This document shows positions 26,027 to 34,061 of a stretch of DNA of 64,000 bases, in pieces. The stretch is from Thermus filiformis (GTDB lineage: Bacteria > Deinococcota > Deinococci > Deinococcales > Thermaceae): assembly GCF_000771745.2 (NCBI RefSeq), contig NZ_JPSL02000039.1:487923-551922 (forward strand), read 5' to 3'. The notes below the pieces were generated by a model. That model searched no databases. It was not told the origin of the DNA and worked only from the letters and a program-made list of their open reading frames with translations. The position numbers were made by a program, and so were the translations under genes. Position 1 is the first letter of the stretch, and the number at the start of each line of letters is the position of its first letter.

Positions 26027-26736
26027 TCCGAGGCGGGGCTGGCCAGGAAGAGCACCGCCCCCCCGAGCTCCCCGGGCTTTCCGGGGCGTCCCAGGGGCAG
26101 GGTGGCCCGGAGAAGGGCCTCGGCCTGGGGCAGGACCTTTTCCGTCATCCGGGTGGGGAAGAAGCCGGGGGCGAGGGCGTTCACCCTTATCCCCCACCTT
26201 CCCCACTTCACCGCCAGGTCGCGGGTGAGGGCCACGAGCCCCCCCTTGGAGGCGGAGTAGCCCACGGCGTCCAAGACCTCGGGGAACTCCCCCTTGAGCC
26301 CGGCCACGGAGGCGATGTGGACGATCTTGCCGTAGCCCCTTTCCTTCATCCTGCGGGCGGCCACCCGGCTTGCCAGGAAGGCCCCCACCAGGTTCACCTC
26401 CAAGACCTCCCGCACCTTCTCCACGGGCATCTCCAGGGAGGGGGCCCCCCAGCTGATCCCGGCGGCGTTCACCAGGACGGTGAGGGGGCCAAGCTTTTCC
26501 TCCACCTCCTTGGCGATGGCCTCGAGGCGGGCCTCGTCCCGCACGTCCCCTTCCAGGTAGAGGACGTCCTCCCCCAGGTGCTTGCGCGCCTCCTCAAAAA
26601 AGCTCGCCCGCCGGGCCATCACCGCCACCAAAGCCCCCGCCTCCTTGAGGGCCAAGGCGGCCTCGAGGCCGAGCCCCCGGGACCCTCCCGTCACCAAGGC
26701 CGCCTTCCCGTCCAGACGGAACTGCTCCAGGAACAC
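25975..26736 (-). CDS. SDR-family oxidoreductase (3-oxoacyl/3-hydroxyacyl reductase-like)
   Basis: Classical short-chain dehydrogenase, 253 aa. Cofactor loop TGGSRGLGLEAALAL near residue 17, NAAGISWG, the catalytic set N-S-Y-K (VNLVGAFLAS, HIASVAGLKGEFPEVLDAVGYSASKGGLVAL) and the C-terminal PVDGGSTAL. It starts 1 nt after the stop of the acyl-CoA ligase gene and is probably the last gene of the fatty-acid block. A 3-hydroxyacyl-CoA or 3-oxoacyl-ACP substrate is suggested by the neighbours, but a sugar or alcohol substrate cannot be excluded. Confidence 0.88.
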   Translation of the reverse strand: MFLEQFRLDGKAALVTGGSRGLGLEAALALKEAGALVAVMARRASFFEEARKHLGEDVLYLEGDVRDEARLEAIAKEVEEKLGPLTVLVNAAGISWGAPSLEMPVEKVREVLEVNLVGAFLASRVAARRMKERGYGKIVHIASVAGLKGEFPEVLDAVGYSASKGGLVALTRDLAVKWGRWGIRVNALAPGFFPTRMTEKVLPQAEALLRATLPLGRPGKPGELGGAVLFLASPASDYVTGAVLPVDGGSTAL

Positions 26737-26737
26737 C

Positions 26738-28342
26738 TCATTCCTCCCGGTAAAGTCCCTGGTACCGCTCCCTCAGGGCCCGCTTCAGGAACTTGCCGGC
26801 GCTGGTCCTGGGAATCTCCTCCACGAAGACGTAGGCGTCGGGGAGCTGCCACTTGGCGAAGCCCGCCCGGAGGAGGTGTTCGTTGAGCTCCTCGGGGCTT
26901 GGGGCCTCGCCCCGGGGCACCACCACCGCCAAGGGACGCTCCTGCCACCTGGGGTGGGGGATGGCCACCACCGCCGCCTCCTTCACCTTGGGGTGGCCCA
27001 TGAGGGCGTTTTCTAGGTCCACGCTGGAGATCCACTCCCCGCCCGACTTGATCAGGTCCTTGAGCCGGTCCTTGATCTCTACGTACCCCTCCTCGTCCCA
27101 GACGGCGATGTCCCCGGTGCGGAAGAAGCCGTCCGGGGTGAGGGCGCTTCGGCTTGCCTCCTCGTTTTTGTAGTAGCCCCCGGTGATCCAGGGCCCCTTG
27201 AGCTGGACCTCCCCCAGGGTCTTCCCGTCCTTGGGCACGGGCCTCCCCTCCTCGTCCGCCACCCGCAGGCGCACCAGGGGGGTGGGGAGGCCGGTCTTGG
27301 CCTTGAGGGTGAGCTTCTCCTCCTCGGGGAGGGCCTCGAGGTGGCTCTTGACGAAGTTCTGCACCACCACGGGGGAGGTCTCGGTGAGGCCGTAGCCCTG
27401 GCGCACCTCTATGCCCATCCGCTCAAACCGGGCGATGAGGCTTTTGGGCGCGGCGCTTCCCCCCACCACCAGGCGCCTCAGGGTCTTCAGGCGGTGGCCC
27501 GTGCTTTCCAGGTAATCCGCCAGGGCGAGCCAGACCGTGGGCACCCCGGCGGTAAAGGTGACCCCCTCCCCGTCAAAGAGCTCCACCAAAGAGGCGGGGT
27601 CCAGCCTGGGCCCGGGGAGGACCTGCTTGGCCCCCACCAGGGTGGCCGCGTAGGGGAGGCACCAGGCGTTCACGTGGAACATGGGGACCACGGGGAGGAC
27701 CGCGTCCTTCTCGGAGAGGGCGGTGCCGTCCTGGAGGCTCGCCGCCAGGCTGTGGAGGACCAGGGCCCGGTGGCTGTAGACCACCCCCTTGGGCAGGCCC
27801 GTGGTCCCGGTGGTGTAGGCCATGCTGCAGGCTGCCCGCTCCGGCACCCGCACGGGGTCTTGTTCCTCCCCCAGGACCTCCTCGTAGGCCAGGTAGCCCT
27901 CCGGGGCCTCCCGGTCCATGACCACGAAGTGGGCCACCGTCTTCAGCTCGGGCCGGAGGGCCTCCACCAGGGGAAGGAGCTGGGGGTCAAAGAGGAGGAC
28001 CTTGTCCTCGGCGTGGTTCAGGATGTAGGCGATCTCCTTGGGGGAAAGCCTTGGGTTGGCCGTGTGGAGGACCGCCCCCATCCCGGGGACGGCGAAGTAG
28101 GCCTCGAGGTGGCGGAAGTGGTTGAAGCCCAACGTGGCCACCCTATCCCCCACCCCCACGCCCAGGGCCTTGAGCCCGCCCATGAGCCTGCGGGCGCGGC
28201 GGTACACCTCGGCGTAGGTGGTGCGGTGGACCTCCCCGGTGTGGAGGCGGGAGACCACCTCCTTCCTCCCGAAAAGCTCCGCCGCCCGCTCCAGAAAGTC
28301 CCAAAGGTTCAGCTCCTCGTCCATCATGGTGCTGGGAAACAT
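26738..28342 (-). CDS. fadD: Long-chain fatty acid-CoA ligase
   Basis: Activates fatty acids to acyl-CoA through an acyl-adenylate, the first step of beta-oxidation. ANL-superfamily motifs: YTTGTTGLPKGVVYSHRA (P-loop), GYGLTETSPVV, GFFRTGDIAVWDEEGYVEIKDRLKDLIKSGGEWIS (hinge and A8, shown as adjoining motifs), and PRTSAGKFLKRALRE with the catalytic Lys. The whole chain reads as a close homologue of the structurally characterised T. thermophilus HB8 long-chain acyl-CoA synthetase. ATG 28342 is preferred over GTG 28348 because GAGGGGG lies 6 nt upstream of it. Own -10 TATATT at 28366-28371. Confidence 0.95.
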   Translation of the reverse strand: MFPSTMMDEELNLWDFLERAAELFGRKEVVSRLHTGEVHRTTYAEVYRRARRLMGGLKALGVGVGDRVATLGFNHFRHLEAYFAVPGMGAVLHTANPRLSPKEIAYILNHAEDKVLLFDPQLLPLVEALRPELKTVAHFVVMDREAPEGYLAYEEVLGEEQDPVRVPERAACSMAYTTGTTGLPKGVVYSHRALVLHSLAASLQDGTALSEKDAVLPVVPMFHVNAWCLPYAATLVGAKQVLPGPRLDPASLVELFDGEGVTFTAGVPTVWLALADYLESTGHRLKTLRRLVVGGSAAPKSLIARFERMGIEVRQGYGLTETSPVVVQNFVKSHLEALPEEEKLTLKAKTGLPTPLVRLRVADEEGRPVPKDGKTLGEVQLKGPWITGGYYKNEEASRSALTPDGFFRTGDIAVWDEEGYVEIKDRLKDLIKSGGEWISSVDLENALMGHPKVKEAAVVAIPHPRWQERPLAVVVPRGEAPSPEELNEHLLRAGFAKWQLPDAYVFVEEIPRTSAGKFLKRALRERYQGLYREE

Positions 28343-28354
28343 GCTCACCCCCTC

Positions 28355-28371
28355 GGGTTGAACCCAATATA
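28355..28371 (-). promoter_or_regulatory. Candidate fadD promoter with small palindrome
   Basis: Minus-strand -10 TATATT (28366-28371) followed at once by the palindrome GGGTTcAACCC (28355-28365), which would cover the transcription start. No convincing -35. May let fadD be expressed apart from the upstream thioesterase gene. Confidence 0.4.
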
Positions 28372-28382
28372 CCCCCAGCGCC

Positions 28383-28736
28383 TCAGTCCAGCCGGTAGAA
28401 GACCCCCTTGGCGAAGACCACCCGCTCCTCGCCCAAGAAGGCCTCCCCCACCGCGTGGATGAGCCTCCGTCCGGGATGGACCACCCATCCTTGGGCCCGG
28501 AGGACCCCCTCCCGCACGGGGCGGAGGTAGCTCAAGGAGAGCTCCGCCGTCACCACCCGCGCCCCCAGGCTCTCCGCCGCCTGGCCCAGGGCGCTGTCCA
28601 AAAGGGCGGCCAGGATCCCCCCGTGGACCAGGCCCTGCCCCTGGAGGAACTCCTCCCGCACGGGAAGGAGGAGCTCGGCCCTTCCCTCCCCCTTGAAGAG
28701 GAGCTCGGCCTGAAACCAGCGCGCAAAAGGGCTCAT
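28383..28736 (-). CDS. PaaI-type hotdog thioesterase
   Basis: 117-aa hotdog-fold acyl-CoA thioesterase. The family motif is QGQGLVHGGILAALLDSALGQAA, with the HGG segment and the acidic residue of LLDSALG forming the active site, followed by TAELSLSYLRPVREG. Such enzymes release CoA from short or phenylacetyl-type thioesters and can prevent CoA trapping. It lies between maoC and fadD on the same strand, 4 nt downstream of maoC, so it belongs to the acyl-CoA block. Confidence 0.85.
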   Translation of the reverse strand: MSPFARWFQAELLFKGEGRAELLLPVREEFLQGQGLVHGGILAALLDSALGQAAESLGARVVTAELSLSYLRPVREGVLRAQGWVVHPGRRLIHAVGEAFLGEERVVFAKGVFYRLD

Positions 28737-28740
28737 GTCC

Positions 28741-29187
28741 TTAAATGGGCCTCCTCCGCACCATGGTGACGAACTCCCCCTCCTGGACCACCTCGCCCCG
28801 CTGGTTGTAGACCCGGACCCGCTGGACCAGGATGCCCCGGTCGGGCTTGCTCGTCTCCTTTTTCTCCACGATCTCGCTCTCCCCGTGCACGGTGTCGCCG
28901 ATGAGGACGGGCTTCAGGAACTTGTAGCTCCGGATCTCCAGCCAGGCGATCACCGTCCCCTCAAAGTGGCCGGAGCGCTGCCGGAGCCCGGTGAGCATGG
29001 AGAGGACCAGAAGCCCGTGGGCGATGCGCTGGCCGAAGGGGGTCTGTTTGGCGAACTCCGCATCGGTGTGAATGGGGTTGTAGTCCCCGGAGACCCCGGC
29101 GAAGTTGACCACGTCCGCCTCGGTCACCGTGCGGGCCGGGGTGACGAACCTCTGGCCTACCTGGAAGTCCTCAAAATACATGGGCAT
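28741..29187 (-). CDS. MaoC-like (R)-specific enoyl-CoA hydratase
   Basis: 148-aa hotdog hydratase. The MaoC motif is seen in RTVTEADVVNFAGVSGDYNPIHTDAEFAKQTPFGQRIAHGLLVLSMLTGL, where D and H of DYNPIH and the following HG are the catalytic pair region. It hydrates 2-enoyl-CoA. The gene has a very good AAGGAGGTGAGGG site before its ATG and probably forms a unit with the thioesterase and fadD downstream. Confidence 0.9.
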   Translation of the reverse strand: MPMYFEDFQVGQRFVTPARTVTEADVVNFAGVSGDYNPIHTDAEFAKQTPFGQRIAHGLLVLSMLTGLRQRSGHFEGTVIAWLEIRSYKFLKPVLIGDTVHGESEIVEKKETSKPDRGILVQRVRVYNQRGEVVQEGEFVTMVRRRPI

Positions 29188-29221
29188 CCCTCACCTCCTT
29201 GGGGCCGAACCCCTCTTGCCC

Positions 29222-30370
29222 TCAAGCCGCATAGGCCGCATAGACCAGCGTCCGGAACCGGTGCCACATCTTCTGCCCGAGCCGGGAGAAGTAGACCCCG
29301 TCGGGCCGCGCCACGGAGAGGAGGCTCGGGGCCTGGACCAGGAGGACGGCGGAAAGCCCCGCCTTGGGGTCGGCGAAGAAGTAGGTCCCCGCCAGGCCCG
29401 CCCAGTTCACCTCCCCCGGGTGCCCCGGGCTCAGGCCGGCCTCCTTGCGCACCGCCACCCCCAGGCCGAAGGTGTAGCCGGGCCCCGGCGTGTACTCCTC
29501 CCCCCGCTCCAAGACCCCCGGGTAGAGGGGGCCCAGGTGGTCCTGCTGCAGGTAGTCCAAAAGCGCTGGGGAAACCGGGCCCCGCCGGGTCCTGAGCATC
29601 TCGGCGAAGCGCAGGTAGTCGTCCAGGGTGGAAAACCCTCCGGCCCCCCCCGAGTGCCGCCCCGCCTTGGGACTGGGGGGGATGAGGCGGATGGGGGCCT
29701 GGGTCTCGGGGTCCTGGGGGAAGGGCTGGGCCAGGCGGTCGGGGAAAGCGGTGAACCCGGAGTCCTTCATGCCCAAGGGGGCGAAAAGCCGCTTTCGCAT
29801 TAGGCTCTCCAGGTCCTCGCCCGCGATCTCCTCCAGGAGGTGGCCCAGAAGGTCGGTGGAAAGGCCATACTCAAAGGTGCTTCCCGGCTGGAAGCGCAGG
29901 GGCAGGCGGAAAAGGGCCTCCAGGAACTCCTCCCGGCTCTGGTTGAGAAGGTCCACCCCGGCCTCGAGGTAGAGCTTCTTCACCGGGGAGCGGAAGAAGA
30001 CCCCGTAGGTGAGGCCGGAGGTGTGGCGGAGGAGGTCGTAGACCAACACCGGCCTCCGGGGGGGCTCGAGGCGGAACCCCTCCCCCTCCTCCACCGCCAC
30101 CTGGGGGCGGAAGGCGGGAAAGTAGAGCTCCACCGGGTCCATGAGGGAAAGCCTGCCCTCCTCCACAAAGGAAAGGGCGAGGACGCTCGTCCAGGGCTTG
30201 GTCATGGAGTAGACCCGGAAGACGGCCTCGGGCCGCATGGGGGTGCCCTTTGGGTCCATCCTCCCCACCGCCTCCCGGAAGACCACCTCCCCGTCCTTCA
30301 CCACCCCGGCCACCACCCCGGGGAAGCTCCCCCGCTCCACCTCTTCCTTAAGCCATTCCAGAAGCTTCAT
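29222..30370 (-). CDS. Serine hydrolase of the beta-lactamase (class C/esterase) family
   Basis: 382-aa protein with the penicillin-binding/esterase fold. The SxxK nucleophile motif is S55-M-T-K58 (RVYSMTKPWTS) and the second motif Y168-G-L-S (FEYGLSTDLLG). There is no signal peptide, so it is likely cytoplasmic, and the third lactamase motif K-T/S-G is replaced by HPGEVNWAGLAGTYFFADP, typical of the esterase branch (EstB-like). Location inside the acyl-CoA block suggests ester or lactone hydrolysis rather than antibiotic resistance. Start ATG 30370 with GGAGGAG upstream. Confidence 0.85.
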   Translation of the reverse strand: MKLLEWLKEEVERGSFPGVVAGVVKDGEVVFREAVGRMDPKGTPMRPEAVFRVYSMTKPWTSVLALSFVEEGRLSLMDPVELYFPAFRPQVAVEEGEGFRLEPPRRPVLVYDLLRHTSGLTYGVFFRSPVKKLYLEAGVDLLNQSREEFLEALFRLPLRFQPGSTFEYGLSTDLLGHLLEEIAGEDLESLMRKRLFAPLGMKDSGFTAFPDRLAQPFPQDPETQAPIRLIPPSPKAGRHSGGAGGFSTLDDYLRFAEMLRTRRGPVSPALLDYLQQDHLGPLYPGVLERGEEYTPGPGYTFGLGVAVRKEAGLSPGHPGEVNWAGLAGTYFFADPKAGLSAVLLVQAPSLLSVARPDGVYFSRLGQKMWHRFRTLVYAAYAA

Positions 30371-30440
30371 GGTCTCCTCCGGCTAACCCTTATCTGCTTC
30401 GCCCGCCCTGTCCTTTGACTGAGGCCTAGCTGGGGTGGCA

Positions 30441-31181
30441 TCAGGCAGGCGCGGCCCCAATGGTCCGCCCCCCGTCCACGAAGAGCACCTGGCCGGTGAT
30501 GAAGCTGGACTCGTCCGAGACCAAAAAGAGCGCCGCGTAGGCCACCTCCAGGGGCTTCCCCGCCCGGCCCAAGGGCGTGGCGGCGATGGCCTTCTCCCGC
30601 ACCTTCTCCGGCACCTGGGCCGTCATCCGCGTCTCTATGAACCCCGGGGCCAGGGCGTTCACCCGGATCCCCCACCGCCCAAGCTCCAGGGCCAGCGTCC
30701 GGGTGAGCCCCACCACCCCCGCCTTGGAGGCCGAGTAGTTGGCCTGCCCCAGGTTGCCCAGATACACCCGGCTCGAGGTGAGGACGATGCTCCCCGGGTT
30801 TCGCTCCCGCATGGCCCCCGAGGCCGCCCGCGCCACCAGGAAGCTCCCCGTCAGGTTGACCCGGATCACCCGCTCCCAGTCCTCCAGGGGCATCTTCCAG
30901 TGGAAGTTGTCCCGGGTGATCCCCGCGTAGTGCACCACCCCGTCCAGCCGGCCGAAGGCCTCCAGAGCCCGGGCGAACCCCTCCTCCACCGAAGAGGGGT
31001 CGGCCACGTCCATGACCACGGGCAGCGCCCCCGTGGCGGAGGCCGCCTCCCTTAAGGGGCCTTCCTCGAGGTCGCAGGCCACGAGCCTTGCCCCTTCCTT
31101 GGCGAAGAGCTCCAGCGTGGCCCGGCCGATCCCGTGGGCCGCCCCGGTGATGAGCACCACCTTGCCGTCCAGTCTTCCCAT
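30441..31181 (-). CDS. SDR-family oxidoreductase (FabG-like)
   Basis: 246-aa classical SDR: TGAAHGIGRATLELF cofactor loop, VHYAGITRDN, and the catalytic Ser-Tyr-Lys in VLTSSRVYLGNLGQANYSASKAGVVGLTR; C-terminus GQVLFVDGGRTIG. High similarity in layout to 3-oxoacyl-[ACP] reductase FabG, but the place directly after an acyl-CoA dehydrogenase and its TetR regulator suggests a 3-hydroxyacyl-CoA dehydrogenase role. It lies 11 nt after the acyl-CoA dehydrogenase stop, in the same operon. The gap 30371-30440 after it holds only a short CTGGGGTGG stretch that may be a repeat fragment. Confidence 0.9.
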   Translation of the reverse strand: MGRLDGKVVLITGAAHGIGRATLELFAKEGARLVACDLEEGPLREAASATGALPVVMDVADPSSVEEGFARALEAFGRLDGVVHYAGITRDNFHWKMPLEDWERVIRVNLTGSFLVARAASGAMRERNPGSIVLTSSRVYLGNLGQANYSASKAGVVGLTRTLALELGRWGIRVNALAPGFIETRMTAQVPEKVREKAIAATPLGRAGKPLEVAYAALFLVSDESSFITGQVLFVDGGRTIGAAPA

Positions 31182-31192
31182 AATCCCCTCCT

Positions 31193-32374
31193 TCAGGCCC
31201 TCCTCTCGGGGCCCCCATCCTGGCTAAGGCCAGGATGGGGCGAGGCGAAGGCCCTTATCCCTGTGAGGTGGGCCCCGATGACCAGCTTCTGCACCTCGCT
31301 CGTCCCCTCGTACAAGGTGGCGATGCGGGCATCCCGGTAAAGCCTCGCCACCTCGTACTCCTCAAAGAAGCCGTAGCCGCCGTGGATCTGGATGGCCTTG
31401 TACGCGGCGCGGTTGGCCGCCTCGCTGGCGAAGAGCTTGGCCATGGAGGCCTCGAGGGTGAACCGCTCCCCCGCCTCCTTCTTGGCCAGGGCGTTCTCCA
31501 CCAAAAGCCGGGCCGCCTCCAGGTCCACCTTCATCTCGGCCAGCATCTCCTGCACGAGCTGGAAGCCCGCGATGGGCCGGCCAAACTGGTGGCGCTCCTT
31601 GGCGTAGGCCAGGGAAAGCTCCAAGGCCCGCCGGATGATCCCCACGCTCCCCGCCGCCAGGGAGAGCCGGCCCACGTCCAAGGTGGAGAGGGCGATCCGG
31701 AACCCCTCCCCCTCCCGGCCCAGGACCCGGTCCTCGGGGACGAAGACCTCGTCCAGGTAGACCGCCCCCGTGTCCGCCGCCCTCAGGCCCAGCTTGCCCT
31801 TCAGGGGCGTGGAGCGCACCCCGTCCTTCCGCTCCACCAAGAAGGCGGTGATGCCCCTGGCCCCCTGCTCGGGGTCGGTCTTGGCGAAGACGACGAAGAG
31901 CTCGGCCACGTTGCCGTGGGAGATGAAGGTCTTCTGCCCAGAGAGCACGTACCCCCCCTCCACCCGCCGGGCCCGGGTGCGGAGGCTCGCCGCGTCCGAG
32001 CCCGAGGCCGGCTCGGTGAGGGCGTAAGCCCCCAGGATCTCCCCCCGGGCCAGCCGGGGCAGGTAGGCCTGCTTCTGCGCCTCGGTCCCGTAGGCGAGGA
32101 TGGGGGTGGCCACCAGGCTTTGCTGCACGGACATCACCGAGCGCAAGGAGGCGTAGGCCCCCATCTCCTCCAGAAGGGCCAGGTAGGCCCGGTAACCCAG
32201 CCCCACCCCCCCGTAGGCCTCCGGGACGACCACGCCCAAAAAGCCCAGCTCGGCCATCCTCCGCACCAAGGGCCAGGGGAACTCCTCCTTGGCCTCGTAC
32301 TCGGGAAGCCTCTCCCGAACCTCCTTCTCTATGAAGCTCCTTGCCAGCGCCCTCAGCTCCTCAAAGGTTTCCAT
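31193..32374 (-). CDS. Acyl-CoA dehydrogenase, C-terminus encoded by a repeat
   Basis: 393-aa flavoenzyme of the short/medium-chain or glutaryl-type group. Motifs: YALTEPASGSDAASLRTRARRVEGG, FISHGNVAELFVVFAKTD, RLSLAAGSVGIIRRALELSLAYAKERHQFGRPI (adjoining motifs), QIHGGYGFFEEYEVARLYRDARI and YEGTSEVQKLVIG with the catalytic Glu. Related enzymes end soon after this point; here about 15 extra residues (ASPHPGLSQDGGPERRA) are read from repeat copy D. The gene overlaps the end of the TetR gene by 14 nt, so regulator and enzyme are coupled. Confidence 0.93.
   Translation of the reverse strand: METFEELRALARSFIEKEVRERLPEYEAKEEFPWPLVRRMAELGFLGVVVPEAYGGVGLGYRAYLALLEEMGAYASLRSVMSVQQSLVATPILAYGTEAQKQAYLPRLARGEILGAYALTEPASGSDAASLRTRARRVEGGYVLSGQKTFISHGNVAELFVVFAKTDPEQGARGITAFLVERKDGVRSTPLKGKLGLRAADTGAVYLDEVFVPEDRVLGREGEGFRIALSTLDVGRLSLAAGSVGIIRRALELSLAYAKERHQFGRPIAGFQLVQEMLAEMKVDLEAARLLVENALAKKEAGERFTLEASMAKLFASEAANRAAYKAIQIHGGYGFFEEYEVARLYRDARIATLYEGTSEVQKLVIGAHLTGIRAFASPHPGLSQDGGPERRA
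31208..31240. repeat. Palindromic repeat, copy D (single hairpin, inside a coding region)
   Basis: GGGGC followed by the perfect 11-bp stem CCCCATCCTGG/CCAGGATGGGG with a 6-nt loop (ctaagg). The arms equal unit 1 of copies A and B, in the opposite orientation. It lies within the last codons of the acyl-CoA dehydrogenase gene. Confidence 0.85.
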
Positions 32375-32939
32375 CCTGAAGCCCCCTCAGAACCAGGTCC
32401 CAGTAGGCCCGGGCCACCTCCTCCGCCCGCATCGGCCCCCCGGGCCGGAACCACCGGATCATCCAGTTGAGCAATGAGAGGACCGCCCGCCCCGCCAGGG
32501 CCACGTCCACCCGCCGGAAGACCCCCTCCTCCATCCCCCGCTCTAGGATGCGCCGCAGGTTGGCCTCATGGCGGTCCCTAAGGCGCACCGTCTCCTCCCG
32601 GTGCGGGGGGGAGAGGCTGGCCAGGCCCTGGAGCATGGCCACGAAGAAGGGGTGGTTCTCCTCTATGTAGCGGGCGTGCCCCTCCATGAAGAGGAGGAGA
32701 GCCCGGCTGGGGTCCCTCTCCTCCAGCGCCCTCTCCCCCCGGGCGAGAAGCTCAGAAAGCGCCAGGAGGCTGATCTGGTAGAGGATCTCCTCCTTGCTCC
32801 GGAAGTGGTGGTAGAGGGCCGCTTTGGAAAGGCCCAGGGCCTGGGCCAGGTCCTGCATGGAGGCCCCCTCGTAGCCCTTCTCCGCGAAGATGCGGGCCGC
32901 CTCCTGGAGGATGCGGGTCTTGGTGGACGCTTCCGTCAT
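32361..32939 (-). CDS. TetR-family repressor of the acyl-CoA operon
   Basis: 192-aa regulator. N-terminal helix-turn-helix (TRILQEAARIFAEKGYEGASMQDLAQALGLSKAALYHHFRSKEEIL, with recognition helix LSKAALYHHF) and an all-helical ligand domain with a TetR_C-like segment (EENHPFFVAMLQGLASL). It is the first gene of the minus-strand operon with the acyl-CoA dehydrogenase and SDR. The promoter upstream carries a near-perfect palindrome right over the transcription start (32943-32966), so autoregulation is very likely. Acyl-CoA ligands are known for FadR-type TetR proteins of Thermus; this one is a good candidate for the same role. Confidence 0.92.
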   Translation of the reverse strand: MTEASTKTRILQEAARIFAEKGYEGASMQDLAQALGLSKAALYHHFRSKEEILYQISLLALSELLARGERALEERDPSRALLLFMEGHARYIEENHPFFVAMLQGLASLSPPHREETVRLRDRHEANLRRILERGMEEGVFRRVDVALAGRAVLSLLNWMIRWFRPGGPMRAEEVARAYWDLVLRGLQDGNL

Positions 32940-32942
32940 GGC

Positions 32943-32997
32943 TCCTCACCGACCGGTCGGTAAGGACACCATAGCCCGGCTGGCCCCAGTCTGTCAA
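32943..32997 (-). promoter_or_regulatory. TetR operon promoter and palindromic operator
   Basis: Minus strand: consensus -35 TTGACA (complement of 32992-32997), 18-bp spacer, -10 TATGGT (complement of 32968-32973). The operator 32943-32966 has the perfect core ACCGACCGGTCGGT, extended to 24 bp with one mismatched pair, and covers the expected transcription start. GAGGAG lies between operator and ATG. Confidence 0.85.
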
Positions 32998-33018
32998 CCA
33001 CCCCACCCAGGTGGGCGC

Positions 33019-33315
33019 TCAGTCCTCGAGCCAGGCGTAATAGGGGGTTTCCACGAAGGGGGGCGGGGCCGGGTAGAAGGCGAAGCCCGGCAGGCGCAGG
33101 ACCCCGTCCTCGTAGGCGAAGTCCAGGGGGTCCAGGGCCAAAGGGAGGCGGTACACCCCTCCCGGGCCCAGGCCCAGGCGCAGAAGCCCCATAGGGCTTA
33201 GCCGCCCCACCAGGAGGTAGCGGGCCAGGACCGGCCCCTCGTGGGTGTAGAGGCGGCGGGGCCTCCCCAGGTCCAGGAGGAGGGCCTTTTCCTTGACGAG
33301 AAGCCGAGGCTCCAT
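33019..33315 (-). CDS. Small protein of unknown function, coupled to btuD
   Basis: 98-residue protein (starts EPRLLVKEKALLLDLGRPRR, ends TPYYAWLED) whose ATG overlaps the stop of the ABC ATPase gene (ATGA). It has no membrane segment or signal peptide, is rich in Leu, Pro, Gly and aromatic residues, and looks beta-rich. I do not recognise the family. Being the last gene of the riboswitch-controlled cobalamin import operon, it may take part in corrinoid handling, but this is only context. A small stem (CCCACC/GGTGGG, 33002-33015) follows it. Confidence 0.6.
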   Translation of the reverse strand: MEPRLLVKEKALLLDLGRPRRLYTHEGPVLARYLLVGRLSPMGLLRLGLGPGGVYRLPLALDPLDFAYEDGVLRLPGFAFYPAPPPFVETPYYAWLED

Positions 33316-34061
33316 CAGAAGTACACCACGGGCCGCCCCTCCGCCCAGGCCACCCGGACCGAGGGGCCGTAGACCCCCTGCAAGAAGGGCTCGGTGAGGA
33401 GCTCCCCGGGTCTCCCCTCGGCCAGGACCCGGCCCTCCTTCAGGAAGACCACCCGGTCGGCCCGGGCGGCCTGGTTGGGGTCGTGCAGGACGGCCAGAAC
33501 CCCCATCCCGCCCCGGGCCAGGCCCAGGAGAAGGCCCAGAAGGCCCGCCTGGTGCTCCAGGTCCAGGTGGTTCAGGGGCTCGTCCAAGAGGAGGTATCGG
33601 GGGCGGGCGGCCAGGGCCCGGGCCAGGAGGACCCGCTGCCTCTCCCCCCCGGAGAGCGCCCCCAGGGGCCGGTCCCGGAAGGCGGCGGTCCGGGTAACCT
33701 CCAGGGCCCACTCCACCGCCTCCTTGTCCTCCCGGCCCTCCCGGCCCAGAAGCCCCTGGTGGGGCAGGCGGCCCAGCCGGACCACCTCCTCCACCCAGAG
33801 CCCCTCGGGAACAGGCCCGGCCTGGGGCAGATAGGCCAGCCTCCGCCCCCGCTCGTAGCTCCCGTAACGGTAAAGGGGAAGGCCGTCCAGATAGACCCCG
33901 CCCCGCCTGGGGGCCTCGAGGCCCAAAAGGAGGCGCAAAAGCGTGCTCTTCCCCGCCCCGTTGGGGCCCAACAGGGCCACAAACTCCCCCGGGAGGAGGC
34001 GGAGGCTCACCCCCTTGAGGGCGTGCCGCCCCTGGACCCCCCTGGCCTCAAGCCCTTCCAC
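33315..34061 (-). CDS. btuD: Cobalamin ABC transporter ATP-binding protein
   Basis: 248-aa ABC ATPase. Walker A LLGPNGAGKSTLL, Q-loop YLPQAG, signature LSGGERQRVLLARAL, Walker B YLLLDEPLNHLD and the switch His in VLHDPNQA. The domain arrangement is that of FecE/BtuD-type importers. It overlaps btuC by 14 nt upstream and the small gene by 3 nt downstream. Specificity for B12 is inferred from the riboswitch that leads the operon. Confidence 0.92.
   Translation of the reverse strand: MEGLEARGVQGRHALKGVSLRLLPGEFVALLGPNGAGKSTLLRLLLGLEAPRRGGVYLDGLPLYRYGSYERGRRLAYLPQAGPVPEGLWVEEVVRLGRLPHQGLLGREGREDKEAVEWALEVTRTAAFRDRPLGALSGGERQRVLLARALAARPRYLLLDEPLNHLDLEHQAGLLGLLLGLARGGMGVLAVLHDPNQAARADRVVFLKEGRVLAEGRPGELLTEPFLQGVYGPSVRVAWAEGRPVVYF

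Noticed and set aside
29222..30370. Antibiotic-inactivating class C beta-lactamase
   Set aside because: No signal peptide, no clear third lactamase motif, and a lipid-metabolism context; an esterase-type hydrolase is more likely.
33316..33711. Longer version of the 98-aa gene (230 aa)
   Set aside because: The upstream part is only the antiphase of the btuD coding sequence; the ATG at 33315 overlapping the btuD stop is the natural start.
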